Of a stretch of DNA of 64,000 nt, positions 56,290 to 64,000 are shown in pieces. Within the stretch, counting starts at the first letter, position 1; each line of letters opens with the position of its first letter. Under the pieces are notes generated by a model that saw nothing but the letters and a program-made list of their open reading frames with translations, had not been told where the DNA came from and did not search any database. Location: assembly GCF_004187715.1 (NCBI RefSeq), contig NZ_QZWF01000003.1:1-64000 (forward strand), in the 5' to 3' direction. The DNA is from Streptomyces sp. F001. GTDB taxonomy: Bacteria; Actinomycetota; Actinomycetes; Streptomycetales; Streptomycetaceae. The position numbers were made by a program, and so were the translations under genes.

Positions 56290-56804
56290 GTGAGCAACGA
56301 CGAGTTCAGGGCGGCCATGTCCCGGCTGGCGGCCGGTGTGGTCCTGGTGACCGCGAAGGAGCCGCCGCTCGACCGGACGACCGCAGGCGCCGAGTGGTGA
56401 GGACGTCGGCATGACGGCGACGGCCTTCATGTCGGTGTCCCTGGACCCACCCTGGTCCTGGTCAGCCTGCGCGAGGGCTCCCGCATGGACGACCTGCTCG
56501 CCGAGCAGCCCTGTGGGCGGTCTCGGTGCTCTCCGAGAGCCAGCGCCACATCGCCGGCCGCTTCGCCATGAAGGGCCGCATCAGCGACCGCCTGCTCTTC
56601 GAGGACATCCCCTACGTCCGCGGCGAGGCCAGCGGGGCACCCCTGGTCGGCGGCGCCCTGGCGACCCTGGAGTGCCGCACCGAACAGCGCGTCACGGCCG
56701 GCGACCACACGCTGGTGGTGGGCCGCGTCCTGACGGCCCGCCTCCCGAGCGCGGACGGCGGGCCGCTGACGTACTTCAAGGGGCGGTACCGGCAGCTGGG
56801 GTAG
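56290..56804 (+). CDS. Flavin reductase domain protein (frameshifted)
   Basis: FMN-binding split-barrel flavin reductase, ~171 residues. GTG at 56290 reads MSNDEFRAAMSRLAAGVVLVTAKEP; after a shift near 56375 MTATAFMSVSLDPP, then LVLVSLREGSRMDDLLAEQP in another frame, and from about 56520 SESQRHIAGRFAMKGRISDR through LTYFKGRYRQLG. The GMTATAF motif is the flavin site. Partner oxygenase not identified. Its stop faces the sigma-factor stop with one base between. Confidence 0.75.
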
Positions 56805-56805
56805 C

Positions 56806-57661
56806 TCAGCTGCCGGCGGACCACCCCAGGGTGATGTCCAGCCGGGACAGCTCTGCCGGGTCGGTGACACCTCGATGACGGCGATCCGGTCCCGTACGAA
56901 CCTGAAGATCGTCGCCCGCTCGACGCGTCCGTCGGCGGAGAGCACCACAAGTCCGGTGGCCCCGTCGACCAGAGCGGGCCGCCCGCTCCGGCCGAGGCGG
57001 GCGTAGCTGATGGCGCCCGAGGCGACCGCCGCCGCCCCGGTGTTCACACCGGCCTCGGAGCGGGCCACCACATCCGGGTCGAGCACCTCCAGCAGCCCGT
57101 CGAAGTCCCCGCCCGCGCCGCGGCGAGGAAGGCGTCGACGACCTGCCGCTGCCGTACGAGATCGGCATCGGGCGCCGGAGCGCCCTGCACCCGGCGCCGG
57201 GCCCGGCTGGCCAGCTGCCGGGCCGCCGTCGGCGTACGGCCCACGATGGCGGCGACCTCCTCGTACGGCACGGCGAACAGGTCGTGCAGCACGAAGGCCA
57301 GCCGCTCGGCCGGGGTCAGCGTCTCCAGGACGACGAGCAGGGCGACGCCCACCGAGTCGGCGAGCAGCGCGTCCTGCTCGGGGTCGGCTCCGGCGGCGGG
57401 GACCGGCGCGCCCGCGTCCAGCGACTCCTCCGCGCGGGACTTGCGGGAGCGCAGCATGTCCAGGCACACCCGGCCCACCACGGTCGTCAGCCAGCCGCCG
57501 AGGTTGCCGACCTCCCGGGTGTCGCTGCGGCTCAGCCGGAACCAGGCCTCCTGCACCGCGTCGTCGGCCTCGGCGAGCGAGCCGAGCATGCGGTAGGCCA
57601 CGGCACGCAGATGCGTGCGGTGTGCCTCGAAGCGCTCGGCAAGGAAGTCGTCGTCGCCCAT
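56806..57661 (-). CDS. ECF41-type RNA polymerase sigma factor (frameshifted)
   Basis: Sigma factor with regions 2 (AYRMLGSLAEADDAVQEAWFRL) and 4 (LTPAERLAFVLHDLFAVPYEEVAAIVGRTPTAARQL), followed by a SnoaL-like C-terminal domain (GDFDGLLEVLDPDVV, GRPALVDGATGLVVL) that in ECF41/SigJ proteins tunes activity; no anti-sigma gene is needed. ATG at 57661. Shifts near 57110 and 56870; the end reads LSRLDITLGWSAGS. ~284 residues, normal. Confidence 0.85.
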
Positions 57662-57697
57662 GTGTCCTGTGTCCCCAGCCCTCGTAGCGGACCACCG

Positions 57698-58191
57698 TCA
57701 GTGGCATTCCACTGCCCTGACGGATCCGGCAGGGCACATGTGACAGCGTCCTATCCTATCCCAGTCGCGGCCCGACCGCCCCCGCTTGGTCTCCGAGCGC
57801 TGCTTCTTCTCCCGCAGCCGGCGTTCGTTGATGCCGCGCGGTATGCGGGTCGGCTTGCGGGGCTTGGGCGGGGGCGCGGTCGCCTCGGCGAGGAGTGCTG
57901 CGAGGCGTACGGCGGCGGTCTCGCGGTTGCGCCACTGGGACCGGTGCTCGGAGGCACGGACCGCGATGACGCCGTCGACCAGGCGCCGGCCAGCCGCTCC
58001 AGTGCGCGTCGCTTCCACACCTCGGGCAGCGCCTCGGTCGCGGCGAGGTCGAAACGCAGTTCGACCTGGGAGTCACTCGTGTTGACGTGCTGCCCGCCCG
58101 GCCCCGAGGAGCGCGAGAAACGCCACTGGAGCTCGGCCTCGGGCAGCGAGACGGAGCCTCGGATGAGGTAGGGACCGGACATGGGTGACAT
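57698..58191 (-). CDS. arfB: Alternative ribosome-rescue factor ArfB (frameshifted)
   Basis: Peptidyl-tRNA hydrolase that rescues stalled ribosomes without mRNA signal. GGQ motif in FSRSSGPGGQHVNTSDSQVEL, then after one missing base near 57985 LVDGVIAVRASEHRSQWRN, and the basic tail ERRLREKKQRSETKRGRSG that enters the mRNA channel. ATG at 58191, or 58182. About 164 residues including a ~20-residue C-terminal extension. Confidence 0.85.
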
Positions 58192-58351
58192 GTTCCCGCC
58201 TGGAGTGGGCGCGAGTCACGCGAATATCGCCGGAGGTAAAGAAAGTAAAGAGCCGGGAACCCGGGGCACCTCCCTCCGCGTTCATAGAGGTAGCTGTAGC
58301 TTCAGTACCGCACACGCATAGCGCACGCATCGAGGGAAGGAACTCCCGACC

Positions 58352-58924
58352 ATGGCTGTAAGCCTGTCCAAGGGTGGCAACGTCTCGCTCACCAAGGAGG
58401 CTCCGGGCCTGACCGCCGTCACCGTGGGCCTCGGCTGGGACGTCCGCACCACCACCGGCACCGACTTCGACCTCGACGCGTCCGCGATCGCGGTCAACAC
58501 GCAGGGCAAGGTGTACTCCGACCAGCACTTCGTCTTCTTCAACAACAAGCAGACGCCGGACCAGACGATCGTCCACACGGGCGACAACCTCACTGGTGAG
58601 GGCGCCGCGACGACGAGCAGATCAACGTCAACCTGGCCGGCCTCCCGGCCGACATCGACAAGATCGTCTTCCCGGTCTCCATACGACGCCGAGACCCGCT
58701 CGCAGAACTTCGGCCAGGTCCGCAACGCCTACATCCGCATCGTCAACCAGGCCGGCGGCACCGAGATCGCCCGCTACGACCTCTCCGAGGACGCGGCCAC
58801 CGAGACCGCCATGGTCTTCGGCGAGCTCTACCGCAACGGCGCCGAGTGGAAGTTCCGCGCCGTCGGCCAGGGCTACGCCTCGGGCCTGGTGGGCATCGCC
58901 CAGGACTTCGGCGTGAACGTCTGA
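58352..58924 (+). CDS. terD: TerD-family stress protein (two compensating frameshifts)
   Basis: Calcium-binding TerD protein of the tellurite/stress family, 190-191 residues: MAVSLSKGGNVSLTKEAPGL, VGLGWDVRTTTGTDFDLDASA (calcium site) and SQNFGQVRNAYIRIVNQAGG. The frame stays open, but residues ~85-110 read as nonsense: a missing base near 58603 and another near 58686 compensate; the proper frame there reads DDEQINVNLAGLPADIDKIV. A strong terminator follows. Confidence 0.9.
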   Translation: MAVSLSKGGNVSLTKEAPGLTAVTVGLGWDVRTTTGTDFDLDASAIAVNTQGKVYSDQHFVFFNNKQTPDQTIVHTGDNLTGEGAATTSRSTSTWPASRPTSTRSSSRSPYDAETRSQNFGQVRNAYIRIVNQAGGTEIARYDLSEDAATETAMVFGELYRNGAEWKFRAVGQGYASGLVGIAQDFGVNV

Positions 58925-58942
58925 TTGACGCCCGGACCTCGA

Positions 58943-58980
58943 CGGAGCCCCCGCCGCGCCTTTTTGCGGCGGGGGCTCCG
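58943..58980 (+). terminator. Terminator downstream of terD
   Basis: CGGAGCCCCCGCCGC (58943-58957) pairs with GCGGCGGGGGCTCCG (58966-58980), a perfect 15-bp stem with an 8-base loop containing T5. It starts 19 bases after the terD stop. Confidence 0.88.
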
Positions 58981-59011
58981 TCTGTCCGAGGTCCGGTCCT
59001 CGGAAGGCCGT

Positions 59012-59137
59012 TCAGAAGATCGAGAGTCCGAGCCGGCCCAGGATCGTGCCGGCGTGCGTGCCGTAGATCGAGAAGACCACCAGGGCGGCGATGAGGACGA
59101 GGCCTGCGGCCAGGCTCCAGGTGAGGCGCGAGTTCAT
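59012..59137 (-). CDS. Small single-span membrane peptide, 41 residues
   Basis: ATG at 59137 with AAAGG eight bases upstream. MNSRLTWSLAAGLVLIAALV then VFSIYGTHAGTILGRLGLSIF: one transmembrane helix and a short C-terminal tail. It lies directly after the ABC ATPase of the bacteriocin locus and is probably cotranscribed; a role in export or immunity is possible. Not assigned to any family. Confidence 0.6.
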   Translation of the reverse strand: MNSRLTWSLAAGLVLIAALVVFSIYGTHAGTILGRLGLSIF

Positions 59138-59822
59138 GCGTACTGCCTTTCTTGGGGGATGTGGGGGGAGGCGCCGTGACGGGCACCGGATGCGTGTCGC
59201 TTCCGGCCGTCAGGACGCTGTCGCAGCGATCGCGGACCGTGTCGTCGTGGGTGGCGATGACGACCGCGCAGCCGTCCTCGCTCATCGCGCGGAGGACGTC
59301 GACGACCATGGTGGTGTTGTCGTGGTCGAGGGCGCCGGTGGGTTCGTCGGCCAGGACCAGAGCGGGCTGCTTGACGATGAGCCGGGCCAGCGCGACACGC
59401 TGCTGCTCGCCGCCGCTGAGCCGGTGGACCTGCTCCTTCTCCCGGCCGGCCAGGCCCACCCGGTCGAGGGCCTCGGCGACAGTCGGGTGCCCTTCCGGGC
59501 GCGCCGCGGCTTCATGGCGACCTCAAGGTTGGCGGCGACGGTCGCGTTCTCGATCAGGGCGTAGTTCTGAAGAGGTAGCCGAGGACGTCGCGCCGGAAGC
59601 GCCGGGTGGCGCGCGGCCGAAGCCGGTGATGTCCCGCCCTTCGTGGCGGATCGCGCCGGAGGTCGGGGCGTCGAGCAGGCCCAGGCAGTTGAGCAGGGTC
59701 GACTTGCCGGAGCCGCTCGGGCCGACCAGGGCGAGCATCCGGCTGCGCTCCACGGTGAAGGTGAGACCGGACCAGAGGGTGCGCGGGCCGTAGGACTTCG
59801 ACAGGTTTTCGATCTCGATCAC
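59138..59822 (-). CDS. Lactococcin-972-type ABC transporter ATPase (frameshifted)
   Basis: ATP-binding subunit. GTG at 59822: MIEIENLSKSYGPRTLWSGL, Walker A GPSGSGKST, then shifted pieces (RRDVLGYLF, YALIENATVAANLE), signature LSGGEQQRVALARL, Walker B ALVLADEPTGALD, H-loop IATHDD. Indels near 59620, 59570 and 59500. No stop occurs in the last frame before the next gene, so the 3' end is uncertain (about 59138). With the adjacent membrane protein it forms the export/immunity unit of lactococcin-972-like systems. Confidence 0.82.
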
Positions 59823-59849
59823 GGCGGGCTCCAGCGGGGCGGTGGGGGG

Positions 59850-61928
59850 TCACGACTCGGTCGCTCCTTCCTTGACGATCAAGCGGTGGAAGACGACGAG
59901 GGCCACGAGCACCGCGATGGCCTCCACGGCGACGAGGGTGCCGGTGACGCCGAGGTCGAGGCCGGTGATCTCGACGGGTGCGCGGGGCGGCGGGATGCCG
60001 AGCGCGTCGTACCGTTCGAGGTCCTTGTTCTGCTGCCACACCTGGAAGGGGACCCACACGGCGAGCAGTACGGCGAGCAGTCCCTCCAGCGACAGGACCG
60101 TGCGGTGGACGGCGGTGAACCGCCAGCCACTGATGTGCCGGGCGAAGATCGCCTGAGCGTTCTTGCGGGAGTGCACGATGCAGACGCCGACGCCGGTGAT
60201 GAGCAGGACCGCCAGGGCCACGCCCAGGTTGAACACCTGCAGCCGGAACTCGCCGACGAGGTCGCGGAGTTTGACCGCGGCGTTCTGGCCGACGGGCGTC
60301 ATGGCCGTCACATACGTCTCCAGGTGGCGCTGCTCGATGGCGGCGGTGACGTCGTCGGGGTCGTGGAAGAGGACACTGCTCTTGCTGGCGTAGGCGGTGT
60401 AGCCCTTGTCGCTCAGGTACGGCGATCCGTCGGCGAAGGCGATGATGACGGGGTCGGTGACGAAGGAGTCGTCCGCGCCGGGTTGGGTCGGTGTGCGACT
60501 TGCCCTTGGGGTTGTAGGTGAAGACCCGCTGGTCGGCCTTGGTCTGCAGCGTCGTGATGTTCGCCGGGCGGACCTTGTCGGGGTCGCTCGGGCTGAGCAG
60601 TCCCGGGACCAGTTCGCGGAGTTGGTCGGTGTACGCGGCGAGGCCGGCCGGGATCATCAGCCGGACCTGGGCGGGGTCGGCGGCGGCCGGCGGGGGGGCG
60701 CCCTGCCGGGTCGAGGACGGGCTGTTCGGTGAGGAAGGACTCGTTGACGATCAGCACATCGCCCTGCGGCAGGCCCGCCCGCGGTGCCGACTGCTGGAGG
60801 TCGCGGTGTCCCGCGACGACGACCTGCCCCTCCTTGTCGGCCTGCCGGAGCCAGCCGCCCACCTTGGCCTCCAGGTCGCGCAGCGCAGCGTCGCTTCCCA
60901 GGCTGCCGTTGAGGGCGATCGACGTGGTGGCGCCGATCTTCGCGTAGGCCTTGCGGCTCTCCTCGCGGTTCAGGACGTCCTGGGCGGCCAGGACCAGGGC
61001 GGTGGCGATGCTGAGAGCGAGCAACAGCGCGGGGATCCGCATGGCGTACGCGCTGATCATCGCGGCCCGTGCGGGCAGTTCGCCCTTCAGGGCGCGCAGG
61101 ATGCCGGTCTGGAACATCAGGTACAGCACGCCGGCCTGCGTGCGAGGGCGATCAGACCGAGGCGGCGGCACAGCCCAGGGTGAGCAGAGTGAACTGGCCG
61201 ATCCAGGCCAGCCCGTTGTAGAGGCCGAGCAGCAGCACCACCAGGGCGGCCACCGCGGCACAGGCGATGGCGTAGAAGACCGCCACCTGCCGCAGGTCCC
61301 GCAGCAGGATCCGCCGAACGACCCGCCCTGCAGGCGCTGTACGCCGTAGGCCTTGGCGTTGAGCATCACGCCGGCGCCGTCATCGTGATGACGGCGAGCG
61401 CGACGACGATGAAGGAGCGGTGGAGGCGGTGCCGGAGTAGGTCGTGGTCAGCTCGGCGACCGACTGCGGATGGTGGACGCGGACGTCATCCCGAGGTCGG
61501 TGAACCTCTGAGCCAGCGAAGCGGCGGCCCGGTCGGAGCCGAAGACGTAGTAGAAGCCCCGAGGGTCGCGCCGGCCGAGCTCGGCGACCGGGTGCACGTC
61601 GGTGCGGTAGCCGCGGTTGAACGCGGGATAGCCGTCGCTCAGCCAGTCGGCGTGCGGACCGCCGGGTGCCAGGTAGAGGGCGGCGGCTGTAGGGGTGGGT
61701 GAGGTCGGGGACCTCGCGGGCGATCGTCACCCGCTCCGCCTTTGCGAACTCCGCGATGTCACGGGTGACTTGGGAGCCGCTGGTGGACCCGTCGGTGTCC
61801 GTCACCCAGACCACGGCGGAGTGCCCCAGCGCCCAGTCCTCGTCGAGGCTGCGCAGGAGAAGGAACGCCAGAATCGCGGAGTACGCCAGTGCAACGGCGT
61901 GAACGAACTTGATACCTCTGTGCAGCAT
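59850..61928 (-). CDS. Bacteriocin-associated integral membrane protein (putative immunity/permease; frameshifted)
   Basis: Large membrane protein of about 690 residues matching the 'bacteriocin-associated integral membrane' family linked to lactococcin 972 clusters. Segments: start MLHRGIKFVHAVALAYSAIL with a transmembrane helix; middle IPALLLALSIATALVLAAQDVL; end LRDLVGEFRLQVFNLGVALAVLL, LLAVLLAVWVPFQVW, and AVEAIAVLVALVVFHRLI. A large extracellular part lies between helices. Many indels (for example near 61690, 61480, 61390, 61310, 61140, 60700, 60490). FtsX-like permease topology is an alternative description. Confidence 0.75.
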
Positions 61929-62017
61929 CGATTGGCCTAGGTCAGGGGTGGTTCACTGGACGAGTGGCCCGCCCGGAGGGGACTGGAGATCACCACCAGG
62001 GCGGACCACTCGCTGCC

Positions 62018-62043
62018 GGGGCCGAGCGATCAGGCTCGGCCCC
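62018..62043 (-). terminator. Terminator between bacteriocin and immunity genes
   Basis: GGGGCCGAGC (62018-62027) and GCTCGGCCCC (62034-62043): a perfect 10-bp stem with a 6-base loop starting 3 bases after the bacteriocin stop. No T tract, so it may be leaky and set a high precursor-to-immunity ratio. Confidence 0.65.
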
Positions 62044-62045
62044 CG

Positions 62046-62332
62046 TCAGCAGCTGGTGTTCCAGTAAGACTTGTTGCCGCTCAGAGCGACGTCGGCCTGA
62101 GCGAAGGACCAGGAGCCTTGGCGGCTCGTCGCTGTCGATGTACTCGCCGACGGCGGTCGAGCCGTGGCACTTGGTGCCGTGGTAGTAGTCCGACCACACG
62201 ATGGCGGTGCCGGCGCCGTAGTCCCACGTGCCGCCGCCCGCGCTCACCACGGTCGCCATGGCCGGGGCGGCACCGGCGACGACGGGCACCGGTCACAGCC
62301 GCAAGCTTGATACCGCGCTTGATGTTCACCAT
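62046..62332 (-). CDS. Lactococcin-972-family bacteriocin precursor (frameshifted)
   Basis: Secreted bacteriocin precursor of about 95 residues. ATG at 62332: MVNIKRGIKLAAVTG begins a signal peptide that, after an indel near 62285, continues VPVVAGAAPAMATVVSA. The mature part is GGGTWDYGAGTAIVWSDYYH, GTKCHGSTAVGEYIDSDEP and, after a second indel near 62118, GSWSFAQADVALSGNKSYWNTSC, then stop. The GGTWDYG start, WSDYYH, H-x-ST and the NKSYWNT end define the lactococcin 972 family, which blocks septum formation by binding lipid II. Immunity and ABC genes follow on the same strand. Confidence 0.82.
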
Positions 62333-62419
62333 CAACTCGCTTTCGTTCAGACAGGATTGACAGGTGATCGACGTCGACCGATCTTGATCGCGATGATCAT
62401 GGCGGACCATGAAGGAATA

Positions 62420-62435
62420 ATCAAAAAATTTTGAT
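62420..62435. promoter_or_regulatory. AT-rich palindrome upstream of the bacteriocin gene
   Basis: ATCAAAA-AA-TTTTGAT, 7-base inverted arms with 2-base spacer, 88 bases before the bacteriocin start, inside a region far less GC-rich than the rest of the window. Candidate operator; regulator unknown. Confidence 0.45.
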
Positions 62436-62551
62436 GAGACCGGCATCACATGGTCACGGCGTGAAGGGCTGCCGGAGGACGTGACGGCCAGGCCTGACCG
62501 ACCGGCCCTCACCTCGACGCCGTCCACGCCGAGGGCGGCATCCTCAACTCC

Positions 62552-63930
62552 TCAGGTCCGGCTCGGCTTCCCGTCGCCGTACAGCCAGTCGTCCCAGATC
62601 CCGTCGAAGTCCTGGGCCGGGGCTTGCTTCTCGACATACGCCGTGAAGTCCTCGGTGTCCGCGTTGCGTGCGGTGGCGGCGGCCCAGCCGCGGACGATGT
62701 CGTGGAAGGTGTCGTCGCCGACCGCCTGCCGGATCTTGGGAGGACCATCGCACCACGCTGGTATACGGGGCTGTCGGAGATGTGCGCGGCGCTCGCCGTT
62801 TTTGCGGGTGGGAACGCCCAGAGGTCGTCGTAGGTGTCCTCACCGTGGTCGTGGAGTGCGTCGAAGATCTGCTGGGCGGTCTCCCCGCCGTGGTCCTCCC
62901 CAGAGCCATTCGGCGTAGGTGGCGAAGCCCTCGTTGAGCCACATGTCCTGCCAGGTCCTCGGGGAGACGGAGTCGCCGTACCATGTGGGCGAGTCATGGA
63001 CGAGGAGCCGGATGCCGGGGGCGCCGGCGAAGACCGGGCGGCTTGGGTCTCCAGGGCGTAGTCGGCGTCGCCGGCGCGCTCGACGATCGCGCCGGCGGAG
63101 GAGAAGGGTACGGGCGAAGCGGTCCTCGACCCAGGCGAGCACGTCGGGGAAGCGGGCCAGGACCGCGCGGCTCGCCGACGTCTCCGTCGGGTCGACGGCG
63201 GTGTACACGGGGAGGCCGTCGCCGGTGGTGGAGCGGGTGATGTCGTAGCGGCCGACGGCGACGGTGGCGAGGTAGCTCGCCATGGGGGCGGTGGTGCGCC
63301 ACGTGGAGGTCGTACGGCCGCCGGTGGTCGTCTCGCTCGTCAGCTCCCCGTTGGAGACGGCCCGCAGGCCCTTCGGGACGGTGACGGCGAGGTCGTACGT
63401 CGCCTTGTCGGAGGGGTGGTGGTTGCCGGGGAACCAGGCCATCGAACCGGTCGGCTGGCGAGGGCGAGCGCGCCGTCCGCGGTGGGCAGCCAGCCCTCCT
63501 CGGAGCCGTCCGGGTCGGTGATCGTCACGGGGGTGCCCGAGTAGCGGACCGCCACACGGAACGTGCCTCCCTCGGCGAGGTCGGCGCGGGGGCGGATCGT
63601 CAGTTCCTGGCCGGTGCGGTTCCAGCGGGCGGTGCTGCCGTCGACGGTGACCTGCTCGACGTCCAGGCCCTTGAGGTCGAGGTTGAAGGAGAGGTCCTGG
63701 GTGGCACGGGCGGTGATCACCGTGCGCCCGGTGAGGTGGCGGGAGGCGGGGGTGTACGCCAGGGTCAGGTCGTAGTGGGTGACGTCGTAGCCGCCGTTGC
63801 CGGCCTTCGGGAAGTACGGGTCGCGGACGCCGGAGCCGCCCGGGGTGCCCTGGGCGCCGCCGGTTCCGCATGCGGGCACGGTCAGGGCGAGGATGAGGAC
63901 GGCCGGGACAAGGCGGGCGAAACGGGACAC
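62552..63930 (-). CDS. M1-family metallopeptidase lipoprotein (frameshifted)
   Basis: Exported zinc aminopeptidase-like protein, ~460 residues. GTG at 63930; lipobox VPAC, Cys21. N-terminal beta domain (YDVTHYDLTLAYTPASRHLTG), then MAWFPGNHHPSDKATYDL after a shift near 63458. The zinc site should read HELAHQW but the DNA reads LVHDSPTWYGDSV: restoring one base after GA, CCCA and CA gives HELAHQWYGDS. The third ligand is in WLNEGFATYAEW. C-terminal part: SDSPVYQRGAMVL, DFDGIWDDWLYGDGKPSRT. Several other indels. Confidence 0.82.
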
Positions 63931-63967
63931 GTCCCAGATCCTATGAGCAGCGTGACACCATCGCTAC

Positions 63968-64000
63968 GTGCTCGACATCGGCTACGCCCTCTCCAACCGG
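63968..64000 (+). CDS. Possible start of a gene running off the right edge
   Basis: A GTG at 63968 opens MLDIGYALSNR, which stays in frame to the edge. Divergent from the M1 peptidase 37 bases away, with no clear ribosome site. Too short to identify. Confidence 0.3.
   Translation, partial: MLDIGYALSNR

Overview
The window is high-GC actinobacterial chromosome, almost certainly Streptomyces. Codon third positions are G/C-rich, genes carry GTG/TTG starts with GGAGG-type ribosome sites, and the families are typical of the genus: futalosine menaquinone genes, DasR-type dre boxes on nagKA, a CIRCE-controlled groEL, a CdgB-type diguanylate cyclase, mycothiol-dependent enzymes, and an XRE/DUF397 pair. 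Gene order (cdgB, nagA-nagK, otsB-otsA, metM-metO, groEL2, murQ, mqnD-mqnB) resembles the S. coelicolor core region around SCO4270-SCO4330 as I remember it, read in reverse. No rRNA, tRNA, CRISPR array or complete transposon was seen.

Layout. 1-4.1 kb: 3' part of a P-type ATPase and a tandem pair of secreted beta-domain proteins. 4.2-10.1 kb: sacsin/GHKL-type protein, DUF3027 protein, divergent MFS protein. 10.1-12.2 kb: DUF2771 lipoprotein, then mqnB-mqnD of the futalosine pathway. 12.2-17.6 kb: cold-shock protein, small membrane protein, HAD phosphatase, HAAS-type membrane protein, helicase-associated protein. 17.8-22.4 kb: two tiny secreted peptides, an in-frame fusion of a YqhA/UPF0114 membrane domain to an IstB-type AAA+ ATPase that carries a TTA codon, an XPB-type helicase and a GT87-like membrane protein. 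22.4-29.3 kb: helD, cutC and several small-enzyme genes. 29.3-32.7 kb: an RpiR regulator with murQ and a PTS EIIBC (MurNAc uptake and catabolism). 33-37.2 kb: XRE/DUF397 pair, DinB protein, and a regulator-Uma2-hypothetical trio behind a structured RNA leader. 37-42.4 kb: MFS exporter and Old Yellow Enzyme with palindromic operators, groEL, cspA-type gene. 42.8-44.7 kb: a SAM riboswitch followed by metM-metO, the O-phosphohomoserine route to homocysteine. 44.8-48.3 kb: gpgS, otsA, otsB. 48.4-53.2 kb: sugar-binding lipoprotein divergent from nagK-nagA-PfkB around dre boxes. 53.2-58.9 kb: carbohydrate-binding protein, cdgB, flavin reductase, ECF41 sigma factor, arfB, terD. 59.0-62.3 kb: a lactococcin-972-like bacteriocin locus (precursor, multi-pass putative immunity protein, ABC ATPase and a 41-residue membrane peptide). 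The window ends with an M1 peptidase lipoprotein.

Sequence quality. About nine genes before 47 kb and nearly every gene after 47 kb contain single-base indels, mostly one base missing from short G/C runs. Conserved protein sequence resumes in another frame each time, so I read these as consensus errors rather than decay, and give full gene extents with the shifts noted. Exact ends are less certain there.
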